A DNA stretch of 45,357 nt, from NCBI GenBank assembly GCA_035550775.1, contig DASZOO010000131.1, forward strand, positions 1-45,357. The letters run 5' to 3'. Below the pieces are notes generated by a model. That model did not search any database. It was not told the origin of the DNA and worked only from the letters and a program-made list of their open reading frames with translations. The stretch is from JAOUEA01 sp035550775 (lineage in GTDB: Bacteria; Actinomycetota; UBA4738; HRBIN12). This document shows positions 6,326 through 15,096 of this stretch, piece by piece (the stretch's first letter is position 1; the number at the start of each line of letters is the position of its first letter). A program made the position numbers and the translations under genes.

Positions 6326-7315
6326 ATGACGCCGTCGGCAGCCTCCGCTCTTCAGCAGCAGATCGACTCGCAGCCCGCCGCGATCGAGCACATGCTCTCG
6401 TCGCCGAGCGTTCGCGACCAGGTCCGTCTGGCCGCCGAAGGACTGCATCGGGCGCGACGCCTCTGGCTGGTCGGAACCGGCACGAGCCTGCATGCTGCCG
6501 AGCTCGGCTCCGCCATGCTCATGGACGCCGGCCGCGCGGCGACCGCCGTGCCCGCGATGCAGTTCGTCACCAGGGCACCGGTGATCGGTCCCAAGGACGG
6601 AGTGATCGTCATCACCCACACGGGTGAGACCTCGTACGCGCTGGCCGCGCGTGCCCTGGCCTTCACCGGCGGGCTGGACACGGTGACGATCACCAAGCGT
6701 GGCAGCGACTTCCCGCGCGCGATCGAGACGGTCGAGGCGGAGACGAGCGAGACCTACACCGTCAGCTACACGACGGCGCTGATCGCGCTCGCTTTGATCG
6801 CCCAGGAGCTCGGCGCGGCGTCGCTGTCCGACGAGGCCCTGCGCGCCCTGCCCGGCGCGGTGCAGGAGGCGATCGACGACCCCGGCACCGGTTCCATCCC
6901 GCGGCCCGAGCGGCTCCTGGTCATCACGGGGGCAGGGCCCGCCGCCACCACCGCTCGCGAAGGCGCGTTGAAGGTCCGCGAGGCTGCCCGGGTCCTCGCG
7001 GAGGGCTACGACGTCGAGTACCTGCTCCACGGCTCCGCGGTCCCGCTGGGCCGACGCGACCACCTCGTGTCGCTCGGTCCGCCCGACGAGCCGCTCGTGG
7101 CAGGCCTGGGCGCCGCCGCCCAGGCCGAGGGTCTGGGACACACCACCCTCCACCAGCCGTCGACGGGCTCAGCGTTGCTCGCGCAGATCCCGCTCACGGT
7201 GCGTCTCCAGCTCCTGGCCCTGCGCATGGCCCAGGAGGGCGGTCACGATCCAGATCGAGTGATCGAGGGGGCGTGGGCCGACGAGGCGCTCTGGCGGGCC
7301 GGTGCACCTGGTTGA
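6326..7315 (+). CDS. SIS-domain sugar-phosphate isomerase/deaminase-like protein
   Basis: This 329-residue protein has two SIS (phosphosugar-binding) domains, as in the C-terminal half of GlmS and in AgaS/FrlB-type enzymes. Visible signs are LVGTGTSLHAAELG (about 49-62), VIVITHTGETSYALA (about 94-108) and GAGPAATTAREGALKVREAARV (about 202-223), matching the GlmS isomerase pattern. There is no N-terminal glutaminase domain and no catalytic N-terminal Cys, so it is not a full GlmS. It could be an amino-sugar-phosphate deaminase/isomerase or a binding regulator. The start has a GAGGAGA site close upstream. It stands alone, divergent from the RTX gene and convergent with hflX. Confidence 0.8.
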   Translation: MTPSAASALQQQIDSQPAAIEHMLSSPSVRDQVRLAAEGLHRARRLWLVGTGTSLHAAELGSAMLMDAGRAATAVPAMQFVTRAPVIGPKDGVIVITHTGETSYALAARALAFTGGLDTVTITKRGSDFPRAIETVEAETSETYTVSYTTALIALALIAQELGAASLSDEALRALPGAVQEAIDDPGTGSIPRPERLLVITGAGPAATTAREGALKVREAARVLAEGYDVEYLLHGSAVPLGRRDHLVSLGPPDEPLVAGLGAAAQAEGLGHTTLHQPSTGSALLAQIPLTVRLQLLALRMAQEGGHDPDRVIEGAWADEALWRAGAPG

Positions 7316-7339
7316 GTCGCGCGGGCGCTCGTCCCGACG

Positions 7340-8680
7340 TCAGCCCGCGGGGCGTTCACGTTGCACGAACGGCCGCACGCCGGCCAGCTCGCGCAGGCCG
7401 ACCCGCGCGTGCACGATGGTGCCGGTCTCGCCGTGGGCGGTCGACACGACCTCCGACTCGCGGTAGAGCAGCGCGATCACATCTTCCCTGCCGTAGGGGA
7501 TCAGCAGCTCGACCTCCACGGGGGGATGCGGAAGCGTCGATTCCAGCGTTCCGAGCACCCCCTCGATCCCTTCGCCGGTCAGCGCCGAGACCGGGACGGA
7601 TCCCGGATACCGACGTGCGAGCCGCGCGCGCTCGGACCCGGTCAGCCGATCGATCTTGTTGAGCGCCAACACTTCCGGGATCGAGCCTGCGCCGATCTCC
7701 TCCAGGACCCCGCGGACCGACTCGATCTGTTCGGGGAGTTCCGGGGACGACGCGTCCGCCACGTGCACCACGAGCTCGGCCAAGGTGACCTCCTCGAGGG
7801 TCGAGCGGAACGCTTCGACCAGGTCGTGCGGCAGCTTGCTCACGAACCCGACCGTGTCGCTGATCGTGCAGCGGCGGCCTCCGGGCAGCTTCAGACGGCG
7901 CACCGTCGGGTCCAGGGTCGCGAACAGCTGATCGGCGACGACGACGTCGGCGCCGGTGAGTCGGTTCATGAGGGTGGACTTGCCGGCGTTCGTGTAGCCG
8001 GCGATCGCCGCCTGCGGGATGCCGCTGGCGTGCCGGCGGGAACGCTTGGTCGCCCGGGTCGCCGCCAGTGACTTCAGCTCACGGCGGAGCTTCGTGATCC
8101 GGCGCCGGATGTGCTGGCGGTCGACCTCCATCTTCGTCTCGCCGCCCCCGAATCGGGTTCCGACGCCGCCGCCGGCGCGGCTCATCGCCTCGCCCCATCC
8201 CCGGAGGCGAGGCAGCAGGTAGTTGAGCTGCGCGAGCTCGACCTGGGCCTTGCCCTCGCGGCTGCGCGCGTGCAAGGCGAAGATGTCCAGGATCAAGGCG
8301 GTGCGGTCGATCACCTTCACCCCGAGCCGCTCCTCCAGCGAACGAAGCTGACCCGGCGTGAGCTCCTGGTCGAGGATGACGGAGTCGGCCCCCGTCCGGT
8401 GGACCTCACGGTGCACCTCCTCGAGCTTGCCCCGTCCGATGTAGGTGGCGGGATCGGGCTCGTGCCGACTCTGCACGACCCGGGCCACCGCATCCGCTCC
8501 CGCGGAATCCGCGAGCGCGGCGAGCTCCTCGAGGTCGTGTTCCGCGATGCCGGGGCCGACGCCGACCAGCACCGCCTTCTCCCGAACGGAGGGGCGCCAC
8601 GTGGCCGACAGGGGCGACTCGAGCACCTGCCGCTCGATCGTGCGCCGGGCGCGGCTCGAGGATCCTGACGGCACGCTCAT
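7340..8680 (-). CDS. hflX: Ribosome-associated GTPase HflX
   Basis: HflX is a GTPase of the Obg-HflX class that binds and splits (often stalled or heat-damaged) 70S ribosomes. In 446 residues one sees the N-terminal HflX domain (DPATYIGRGKLEEV, VILDQELTPGQLRSLE), the glycine-rich linker GGGVGTRFGGGETKMEVDR, and the GTPase domain with G1 GYTNAGKST, G2 LFATLDPT, G3 DTVGFV, G4 NKID and G5 VSAL. The ATG at 8680 lies 10 nt after dapD with a modest GAGGG site; the frame stays open upstream over dapD, but this start gives the family N-terminus. It is the last gene of the miaB-to-hflX run. Proximity of hflX to miaA is common in bacteria. Confidence 0.96.
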   Translation of the reverse strand: MSVPSGSSSRARRTIERQVLESPLSATWRPSVREKAVLVGVGPGIAEHDLEELAALADSAGADAVARVVQSRHEPDPATYIGRGKLEEVHREVHRTGADSVILDQELTPGQLRSLEERLGVKVIDRTALILDIFALHARSREGKAQVELAQLNYLLPRLRGWGEAMSRAGGGVGTRFGGGETKMEVDRQHIRRRITKLRRELKSLAATRATKRSRRHASGIPQAAIAGYTNAGKSTLMNRLTGADVVVADQLFATLDPTVRRLKLPGGRRCTISDTVGFVSKLPHDLVEAFRSTLEEVTLAELVVHVADASSPELPEQIESVRGVLEEIGAGSIPEVLALNKIDRLTGSERARLARRYPGSVPVSALTGEGIEGVLGTLESTLPHPPVEVELLIPYGREDVIALLYRESEVVSTAHGETGTIVHARVGLRELAGVRPFVQRERPAG

Positions 8681-8690
8681 GTGCTCGCCC

Positions 8691-9521
8691 TCACCCCATC
8701 GAGGAGCCGAAGTCGCGGAGCATCTCGTTGAGGCGCACCTTGTCGCCGGTCGCCTCGGTGCGATGACCGATGATGAGCCCACACGGCAGCCCGAAGCGCC
8801 CCGCCGGGAACTCCCTCGCGCGGTTGCCCGGGATCACGACCGCGCCGGCCGGCACCTCGCCGCGGTGCTCGACCGGCTCGTCTCCCGTCACGTCGATCAC
8901 CGGGGTGTTGCCGGTGATCACGACGCCGGCGCCGAGCACGGCGCCGGCGCCGACCCGCACACCTTCCACGACGATGCACCGCGAACCGATGAACGCCCGG
9001 TCCTCGATCACGACGGGAGCGGCCTGGAGCGGCTCCAGCACGCCGCCGATGCCGACGCCCCCTGCGAGATGCACGTCGGCGCCGATCTGCGCGCACGAGC
9101 CGACCGTCGCCCATGTGTCGACCATGGTGTTGACCCCGACCCAGGCCCCGATGTTCACATAGCTGGGCATCAACACCACGCCGGGCGAGAGGAAGGACCC
9201 GTAGCGCGCGGTCGCGGGAGGGACCACACGCACCCCGAGGTCGTCGTATCCGTGCTTGAGCGGGAGCTTGTCGTGGTACTCGAACGGACCGGCCTCGGTG
9301 ACCTCGAGGCCGCGGATCCGGAAGTACAGCAGCACCGCCTGCTTCGCCCACTCGTGAACCTGCCAGGCGTCACCGTCGGGCTCGGCGACCCTGACCTCGC
9401 CTCGATCCAACATGCCGACGGCTGTCTCGACCGCCTCGACGTCGATCGGCGCGTCGGGATCGGCGGCCGTGGAGGTCCAGCTCGCCTCGATCCGAGCGAT
9501 CAACGCCTCGTGTCCACTCAT
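8691..9521 (-). CDS. dapD: 2,3,4,5-tetrahydropyridine-2,6-dicarboxylate N-succinyltransferase
   Basis: DapD transfers succinyl from succinyl-CoA to tetrahydrodipicolinate, committing to the succinylase branch of lysine/diaminopimelate synthesis. The protein has 276 residues, close to the E. coli-type enzyme. It has an alpha-helical N-terminus and then a left-handed beta-helix with hexapeptide repeats (VNIGAWVGVNTMVDTWATVG, IGADVHLAGGVGIGGVL, IGSRCIVVEGVRVGAGAVLG) and the FGLPCGLIIGHR tail. The ATG overlaps the dapC stop (ATGA), implying coupled translation. The N-terminus resembles the E. coli family more than the longer mycobacterial DapD, as judged from length alone. Confidence 0.96.
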   Translation of the reverse strand: MSGHEALIARIEASWTSTAADPDAPIDVEAVETAVGMLDRGEVRVAEPDGDAWQVHEWAKQAVLLYFRIRGLEVTEAGPFEYHDKLPLKHGYDDLGVRVVPPATARYGSFLSPGVVLMPSYVNIGAWVGVNTMVDTWATVGSCAQIGADVHLAGGVGIGGVLEPLQAAPVVIEDRAFIGSRCIVVEGVRVGAGAVLGAGVVITGNTPVIDVTGDEPVEHRGEVPAGAVVIPGNRAREFPAGRFGLPCGLIIGHRTEATGDKVRLNEMLRDFGSSMG

Positions 9522-10690
9522 GCGCGGACCTCGCTCAGCACGCCCTCGAGCCGGTCGACGGCTCGCTCGCATTCGGTCAACGACGGGACCATCGCCATCC
9601 GGATGTAGCCCTCTCCCTCCGGGCCGAAGAACGATCCGGGAGCGACGACCACGTCCGCGTGCTCCAACAGCTCCAGGGACCAGGCGAGCGACGGCCGCCC
9701 ACCCGGTACGGCGACCCAGAGGTAGAACGTCGCGACGCTTCCCGCCACGTGCACCCCGTGACGCTCGAACAGGTCGAGGAACATCTGCCGCTTCTCCGCG
9801 TACCGGGCGCGAGTGTCCTCGACGTGGGCTTCGTCGTTCCAGGCGGCGATCGAAGCACGCTGCACGAACTCCTGCGGGGTCACGCCGACGCTCGGGCGCA
9901 GGGCCTTCAGCGCGGCGATCAGATCCGGGTCGCCCGCAGCGAACGCGCTGCGGTACCCGGTCATCGACGAGCGCTTGCTGAGCGTGTTGATCGCGAGCAC
10001 GTTGGTCAGGTCCCCGGTCTGGAGGGCGGACACCGTCGGACCGCCCTCGAACCAGAGCTCGCTGTAGGCCTCGTCCGACGCCAACAGCACGTCGTGGCGG
10101 CGGCATCGCTCCGCCGCGTGACGGAGGAAGTCGAGCGAGGTGACCGCTCCGGTCGGGTTGTTCGGGTAGTTGAGCCACAGGATCGCCGCACGATCCCACG
10201 TGCCGTCGTCGACGCCGTCGAGGTCGGGCTGGAAGCCGTTCACCTCGAGCAGGGGCAGACGACGCACGTCACCCCCCGCGAAGCGCGCCCCTCGTTCCGG
10301 GATCGTGTAGCCGGGCGCCGTGACGATGACCAGGTCCTTCCCCCCAGGGAGATCGAGGGTCGCCTGTGCGAGGGAGAACACGAGCTCTTTGGAGCCCAAC
10401 AGAGGGACGACCTGCGTCGCGGGATCGAGATCCACGCCGAACCTGCGGCCGACCCAGCCGGAGACGGCCGACCGCAGCTCCGGCAGCCCGGCGGCGCGCG
10501 GATACGACGAGATCGGTTCGATCGCATCTCGCAGCGCGTCCCGGATGAAGGCGGCGGTGACCTCTCGTGGGTCACCCACCCCGAGGTCGACGACGTCCCG
10601 CCCCGCGGAGATCGCCTCGGCCTTCCGGCGGTCGAGCTCCTCGAACGGATACGGTTCGATCCGCCGGATGCCCGGGGACAGACGCGTCAC
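9518..10690 (-). CDS. dapC: Succinyldiaminopimelate aminotransferase DapC
   Basis: This is a fold-type I PLP aminotransferase that turns N-succinyl-2-amino-6-ketopimelate into N-succinyl-LL-diaminopimelate with glutamate. The 390 residues show the class I/II set: NYPNNPTGAVT (174-184), ASDEAYSELWF with Asp206, the PLP lysine Lys239 in NTLSKRSSMTGYR and Arg247. Sequence alone would allow another aminotransferase, but its place between dapE and dapD makes DapC by far the best call. The GTG start lies in the stop of dapE (GTGA), and its own stop lies in the start of dapD (ATGA). Confidence 0.93.
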   Translation of the reverse strand: MTRLSPGIRRIEPYPFEELDRRKAEAISAGRDVVDLGVGDPREVTAAFIRDALRDAIEPISSYPRAAGLPELRSAVSGWVGRRFGVDLDPATQVVPLLGSKELVFSLAQATLDLPGGKDLVIVTAPGYTIPERGARFAGGDVRRLPLLEVNGFQPDLDGVDDGTWDRAAILWLNYPNNPTGAVTSLDFLRHAAERCRRHDVLLASDEAYSELWFEGGPTVSALQTGDLTNVLAINTLSKRSSMTGYRSAFAAGDPDLIAALKALRPSVGVTPQEFVQRASIAAWNDEAHVEDTRARYAEKRQMFLDLFERHGVHVAGSVATFYLWVAVPGGRPSLAWSLELLEHADVVVAPGSFFGPEGEGYIRMAMVPSLTECERAVDRLEGVLSEVRA

Positions 10691-11820
10691 GTCAGTTCCT
10701 CCCGACCGTCATGGCGACCGACTCCTCCGATGCCCAAGAACGCACGGAGGACGTCGAGGCTCCGTACCAGCGAGCGAACCTCGATGCGTTCATCGTCGCG
10801 ATGAGCGTACTCCGGCTCGCCGGGGCCGAAGTTGACGGCGTCAACCCCGGCGAGCGCGAACTCGGCGACGGGCGTCCACGCTTGCTTGGGCCCCAGGGGA
10901 AGCTCGCCGGCGTCCCGCAGTCGCGTGAGCAGCTCGTTCGACATCGTGACCGGCGCGGGCGGCGCGTTGCCGTCGATGCGCACATCGACCGGGGCGGTCG
11001 CGAGCAGCTCCCGCAGGCGAGCCTCGGCGTCCTCGGGCCGGTGCCCGGGCGCGTAGCGGTAGTTGACCCTGGCCTCGACGCGATCGGGCACCACGTTCGT
11101 CGCCGTCCCGCCTTGGATCGACGTGACGCTCACGACCTCTCGGAACGTCAACCCGTCGATCGTCACATCGCGCACCGGCAGGTCGACGAGCGGCGCAAGC
11201 GCGTCGATCGCACGGTGGATCGCGTTGTCTCCGAGCCAAGGCCGCGCGCTGTGCGCGGCCCGTCCCGTGACCGTCACGGTGGCGTTCAGGTTGCCCAGGC
11301 ACCCCACCTGGATCGTGTTGTCCGTGGGTTCCATCACGATGGCGAGATCCGGCGTCGACGCGGCCGGACACCGGTCGAACAGGGGCAGGAGCGCGCTCTC
11401 ACCGAACGGCAGCTCTTCCCGGCCGAAGAAGAGCAACCCGAGGTCGCACGACCCCTCGAAGACGGCCCCGTCCTGTACGAGCTCGAGCATCACCGCGAGC
11501 GCGCCCTTCATGTCGGCCGCCCCACGCCCCGTGACCGTGCCCGCGCCGATCGTTCCGGGCACGTTCCGCGCGATCGGCACGGTGTCGACGTGTCCGGCGA
11601 GCACCACGAACGGGGCCTCGGCGCGCCGGCGGCGGGGAACCGCGAACAGCACCGTGTCGGCATCGTCGAGCACCTCGAGGTCGCCGGGGAGCGAAGCCCT
11701 GATCGCGTCCAACACGCCCTCCTCGTGTCCGCTGACCGACGGCACGTCGACCAATGAGAGCGTCCGCGCCGCGAGACGGTCGGCCATCTCGGGGCCCGTC
11801 GGAGGGGGAGACGCGGTCAC
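10687..11820 (-). CDS. dapE: Succinyl-diaminopimelate desuccinylase (M20 family)
   Basis: DapE removes succinate from N-succinyl-LL-diaminopimelate. The 377-residue protein has the M20 metallopeptidase signature: LAGHVDTVP with His77 and Asp79, GRGAADMKG with Asp103 as bridging ligand, FFGREELPFGES with the catalytic Glu pair 135/136, IVMEPTD with Glu164, and a C-terminal His in YAHRDDE. The dimerisation domain carries the GRAAHSARPW and GGTATNVVPD motifs. The GTG start is chosen because it overlaps the dapF stop (GTGA), as elsewhere in this operon; an ATG eleven codons later is an alternative. Without context it could be another M20 amidohydrolase. Confidence 0.93.
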   Translation of the reverse strand: MTASPPPTGPEMADRLAARTLSLVDVPSVSGHEEGVLDAIRASLPGDLEVLDDADTVLFAVPRRRRAEAPFVVLAGHVDTVPIARNVPGTIGAGTVTGRGAADMKGALAVMLELVQDGAVFEGSCDLGLLFFGREELPFGESALLPLFDRCPAASTPDLAIVMEPTDNTIQVGCLGNLNATVTVTGRAAHSARPWLGDNAIHRAIDALAPLVDLPVRDVTIDGLTFREVVSVTSIQGGTATNVVPDRVEARVNYRYAPGHRPEDAEARLRELLATAPVDVRIDGNAPPAPVTMSNELLTRLRDAGELPLGPKQAWTPVAEFALAGVDAVNFGPGEPEYAHRDDERIEVRSLVRSLDVLRAFLGIGGVGRHDGREELT

Positions 11821-12692
11821 GAGCCCGCGAGCGCCTCGACGTCGACGGTCCCCTCGAACACGAAGACGGCTTCGCCCGTGAGCAGCACCTCACCGTCGTC
11901 GCGGCGCTCGACCTCGAGATCGCCTCCCGGGAACCTCACGATCGCGCGGGTGGGGACGAGCCCGGCCTCGTTGGCGGCCACGACGACCGCACACGCCCCG
12001 CTGCCGCACGCCATCGTCTCGCCGATGCCCCGTTCCCATACCCTGCTGTGGACCATGTCTTGATGCACGAACGCGAACTCCACGTTCGTGTGCTCCGGGA
12101 ACAGCTCGTGCCGTTCCAGCATGGGACCGATGTGGCCGACGTGCACGGTTGCCGGGTCGCCGTCGACGAAGACCACGAGGTGAGGGTTGCCCATCGACAG
12201 GGCCGAGGCGGTCATCGTGAGCCCTCCCCCGATGTCGAACGGCTGGCCGAGGAACGTCTCCCACGCCGGACCGCGCATCGGGATCGCCGCTCGCGTGAAG
12301 TTCGGCGTTCCCATGGTCACCGTGACCCTGCGGCCGCCATCGGTCGAACCAGGATGCACGGTGAGGTGCCTGACACCCGCCCTGGTGAGCACGTCGACGG
12401 ACCCGTCATCGATCAGCCCTCGTTCCTGGAGCAGCACGCCGACGCAGCGGATCCCGTTCCCGCACATCTCCGCCCGTGATCCGTCGGCGTTCGCGTAGTC
12501 CATGAAGAACGGCGCGTCTGGCCGCTCGGAGCGCACGATGCGGATCACGCCGTCGGCGCCGACACCGGTCCGCCGGTCGCAGACCATCGCGATCTGCCGA
12601 GGCGTGAGCGGCCGCTCGTCGTCGAGGTCCACGAGCATCACGAAGTCGTTGCCGGCGCCCTGGTACTTCGCGAATCCGAGCGCTTCGATCAT
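11817..12692 (-). CDS. dapF: Diaminopimelate epimerase
   Basis: DapF converts LL- to meso-diaminopimelate, the peptidoglycan cross-linking residue and lysine precursor, by a two-base cofactor-free mechanism. From the ATG at 12692 the protein has 291 residues starting with the family's KYQGAGNDFVM. The catalytic cysteines are Cys77 in ADGSRAEMCGNGIRC and Cys229 in ETMACGSGACAV. The frame is open well upstream into miaA, but the chosen ATG overlaps the miaA stop (ATGA) and gives the normal length. Confidence 0.97.
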   Translation of the reverse strand: MIEALGFAKYQGAGNDFVMLVDLDDERPLTPRQIAMVCDRRTGVGADGVIRIVRSERPDAPFFMDYANADGSRAEMCGNGIRCVGVLLQERGLIDDGSVDVLTRAGVRHLTVHPGSTDGGRRVTVTMGTPNFTRAAIPMRGPAWETFLGQPFDIGGGLTMTASALSMGNPHLVVFVDGDPATVHVGHIGPMLERHELFPEHTNVEFAFVHQDMVHSRVWERGIGETMACGSGACAVVVAANEAGLVPTRAIVRFPGGDLEVERRDDGEVLLTGEAVFVFEGTVDVEALAGS

Positions 12693-13612
12693 GTCCGCTC
12701 GAGGTACGCTAGGACGTCGTCGGACACCGCGGCCGCGCCCTCGATGCCCGCCTCGAACCATCGCACACGGGGGTCGCGACGGAACCACGCCACCTGCCGG
12801 CGAGCCAGGTTCCTCGTGCGACGCACCGTTCCCTCCCAAGCCTCCTCGAGGGAGAGCCTACCGTCGAGATGGCGCGCCAGCTCCGAATAGCCGATCGCCT
12901 GCGTCGACGTGAGCCACGAGCCGAACCCTCGCTCGACGAGACCTCGCACCTCCTCGAGCCAGCCCGCGGCGAACATCGCCGAGACCCGATCGGCGATGCG
13001 CCGCGCGAGCGTCTGGGTCTCGATGTCGATGCCCGCGGCACGGACCCGTCCCGGGTCGAAGTGCGTCCATGCCTCTGAGAAGGCGCTGAAGGGAGTCCCG
13101 GTGATCGCGGGGACCTCCAGGGCACGCACGACGCGCCGGACGTTGGCCACATCGATCTTGGCGGCGGCGATCGGATCGAGCTGCTGCAGGCGACGATGCA
13201 GGACGTCGATGCCGACGGCGTCAGCTTCCGCTTCGAGCTGTGCCCGCACCGCCGGATCCTCCCCGGGCAGCACGAACCCGTCGACCACCGCCCGGAAGTA
13301 CAGTCCCGACCCTCCCACGAGCAGCGCCTCGGCGCCGCGGAGCCGGATGTCCTCCATGGTCCGACGGGCCTCGTCCTGGAACCTCGCCACGGTGAAGCGC
13401 TCGCTGGGTTCGGCCAGATCGAGCAGGTGATGCGGAACGAGGGCTCGCTGCTCCACGGTCGGTTTCGCCGTGCCGATATCCATCCCGCGGTACACGAGCA
13501 TCGAATCGACGGAGCAGATCTCGGCACCTCGCGCTCGAGCGATCGTGATCGCGGCCTCGGTCTTGCCCGACGCCGTGGGGCCGACCACTGCGGCGAACGG
13601 TGGACGAGACAT
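12689..13612 (-). CDS. miaA: tRNA dimethylallyltransferase
   Basis: MiaA adds dimethylallyl to adenosine 37 of tRNAs reading UNN codons (i6A37). The 307 residues show the P-loop GPTASGKT (11-18), SVDSMLVYRGMDIGTAKP, the PHHLLDLAEPSERFTVARF segment, VGGSGLYFRAVVDG and the C-terminal TRNLARRQVAWFRRDPRVRW typical of tRNA-binding MiaA. The product is the substrate of MiaB, encoded just upstream (9-nt gap). Its stop overlaps the dapF start. Confidence 0.97.
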   Translation of the reverse strand: MSRPPFAAVVGPTASGKTEAAITIARARGAEICSVDSMLVYRGMDIGTAKPTVEQRALVPHHLLDLAEPSERFTVARFQDEARRTMEDIRLRGAEALLVGGSGLYFRAVVDGFVLPGEDPAVRAQLEAEADAVGIDVLHRRLQQLDPIAAAKIDVANVRRVVRALEVPAITGTPFSAFSEAWTHFDPGRVRAAGIDIETQTLARRIADRVSAMFAAGWLEEVRGLVERGFGSWLTSTQAIGYSELARHLDGRLSLEEAWEGTVRRTRNLARRQVAWFRRDPRVRWFEAGIEGAAAVSDDVLAYLERT

Positions 13613-13621
13613 CGAGCGAGT

Positions 13622-14965
13622 TCAGCGGACCGTCTCGGCAGGCTCTCGGAGGAGCTCGCCCGAGAGGTGGTGCGGGGCGGCCGCGACGATGCGGGCCGAG
13701 GCGAACCTGCCCGGCTCGAGGGCCTCGGGCAGATGCACGATACGGTTCGTGCGGGTGCGCGACTGGGTCGAGCGCCCCTTCCGGTCGCCGCCTTCGACCA
13801 GGATCTCGACCGTCTCACCAACGAGCGCGGCGGCACGCTCGGAGGACACACGCTCCTGCAGCGCCACGAGGCGGTCGAACCGCTCCTGCACGACCGGCTT
13901 CGAGACCTGCTGATCGAACGAGGCGGCCCGCGTGCCGGGACGAGGTGAGTACTGGAACATGTACGCGCTGTCGAACCGAGCGAGTCCAACGACCTCGAGC
14001 GTCTGGGCGAAATCCGACTCGGTCTCACCCGGGAACCCCACGATGACATCGGTCGACACCGCGACGCCTGGGATCGCTGCCCGGATGCGCTCCAACCACG
14101 CCAGGTAGCGATCACGCCGGTACGACCGCCGCATACGACGCAGCACGTCATCGGAACCCGACTGCAGCGGGAAGTGGATGTGCTCGCACACCGCCGGCGT
14201 CTCGGCCATCGCGTCGATCACGTCCGGCGTGAAGTCGTGCGGGTGAGGGCTCGTGAACCGCACACGCCGGATCCCGTCGACGGCGCCGACCTGGCGAAGC
14301 AACTCCGCGAACAACGGCTTGCGAGTGGAACCGACGGGGCTCAGATCCCGCCCGTACGTGTTCACGTTCTGCCCCAGCAGCGTCACCTCGACCACTCCTC
14401 GGGCGGCCAGGCCCCGGATCTCCGCCAGGATGTCGTCGCTCGTCCGCGATCGCTGGGGCCCACGGACGAGGGGCACGATGCAGAACGTGCAGGCGTTGTC
14501 GCAGCCCGGCGCGATCGACACCCAGGCTCGGAACCGGTCCTCCCGGACCGCCGGCAATGCGCTCGGGAACGTCTCGGTGTACTCCCTGACGTCCATCTGA
14601 GGGCCGTCGCGTTCGGCCCGTTCCAGCAGCTCGAGCAGGCGAGGCAGCGCATGCGTGCCCACGACCACATCGACCCACGGCGCCCGACGCTGGATCTCCG
14701 CCTGGTCCTTCTGAGCGAGACATCCGCTCACCACGATGCGCAGCTCGGGATTGGCAGCCTTCACGGGCTTCAGGTGACCGAGGTTCCCGTAGAGCTTGTT
14801 GTCCGCGTTCTCACGGATCGCGCACGTGTTGAGCACCACCACACGGGCGTCGTCGACACGCTCGGTCGGGCTCATGCCGTCGGCTCGCAGGAGGCCGGCG
14901 ATACGTTCCGAGTCGTGCTCGTTCATCTGGCACCCGAAGGTGCGGATCAGGTAGGTCCGTTCCAC
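13622..14965 (-). CDS. miaB: tRNA-2-methylthio-N6-dimethylallyladenosine synthase
   Basis: MiaB is a radical-SAM methylthiotransferase that converts i6A37 to ms2i6A37. Domains in order: UPF0004 N-terminal domain with Cys12, Cys48 and Cys82 holding the auxiliary 4Fe-4S cluster; radical SAM domain with Cys155-x3-Cys159-x2-Cys162 (GCDNACTFC); and a C-terminal TRAM domain with tRNA-like KGRSTQSRTRTNRIV. The GTG at 14965 gives VERTYLIRTFGCQMNEHDSE, where homologues begin; the frame is open to 15037 but the additional stretch is not family-like. No strong Shine-Dalgarno is seen. It is the first gene of the miaB-miaA-dapF-dapE-dapC-dapD-hflX run. Length 447 residues, normal. Confidence 0.96.
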   Translation of the reverse strand: MERTYLIRTFGCQMNEHDSERIAGLLRADGMSPTERVDDARVVVLNTCAIRENADNKLYGNLGHLKPVKAANPELRIVVSGCLAQKDQAEIQRRAPWVDVVVGTHALPRLLELLERAERDGPQMDVREYTETFPSALPAVREDRFRAWVSIAPGCDNACTFCIVPLVRGPQRSRTSDDILAEIRGLAARGVVEVTLLGQNVNTYGRDLSPVGSTRKPLFAELLRQVGAVDGIRRVRFTSPHPHDFTPDVIDAMAETPAVCEHIHFPLQSGSDDVLRRMRRSYRRDRYLAWLERIRAAIPGVAVSTDVIVGFPGETESDFAQTLEVVGLARFDSAYMFQYSPRPGTRAASFDQQVSKPVVQERFDRLVALQERVSSERAAALVGETVEILVEGGDRKGRSTQSRTRTNRIVHLPEALEPGRFASARIVAAAPHHLSGELLREPAETVR

Positions 14966-15096
14966 GACCCGACGAGCGTATCGGATGCTCCCGCCGAGTC
15001 GTTTCCACCGGCGGCGCAACGGCTCAAGGACTCCCACCGCGTGCCGATGTCGGAACCAGCATCCGTCCTGGAGCTTCGAGGAGGAACGCGGACGCC

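Noticed and set aside
12060..12110. Extra LexA box in dapF (CGAAC ... GTTCG)
   Set aside because: The half-sites are five, not four, bases apart and lie inside the dapF coding region, far from any promoter.
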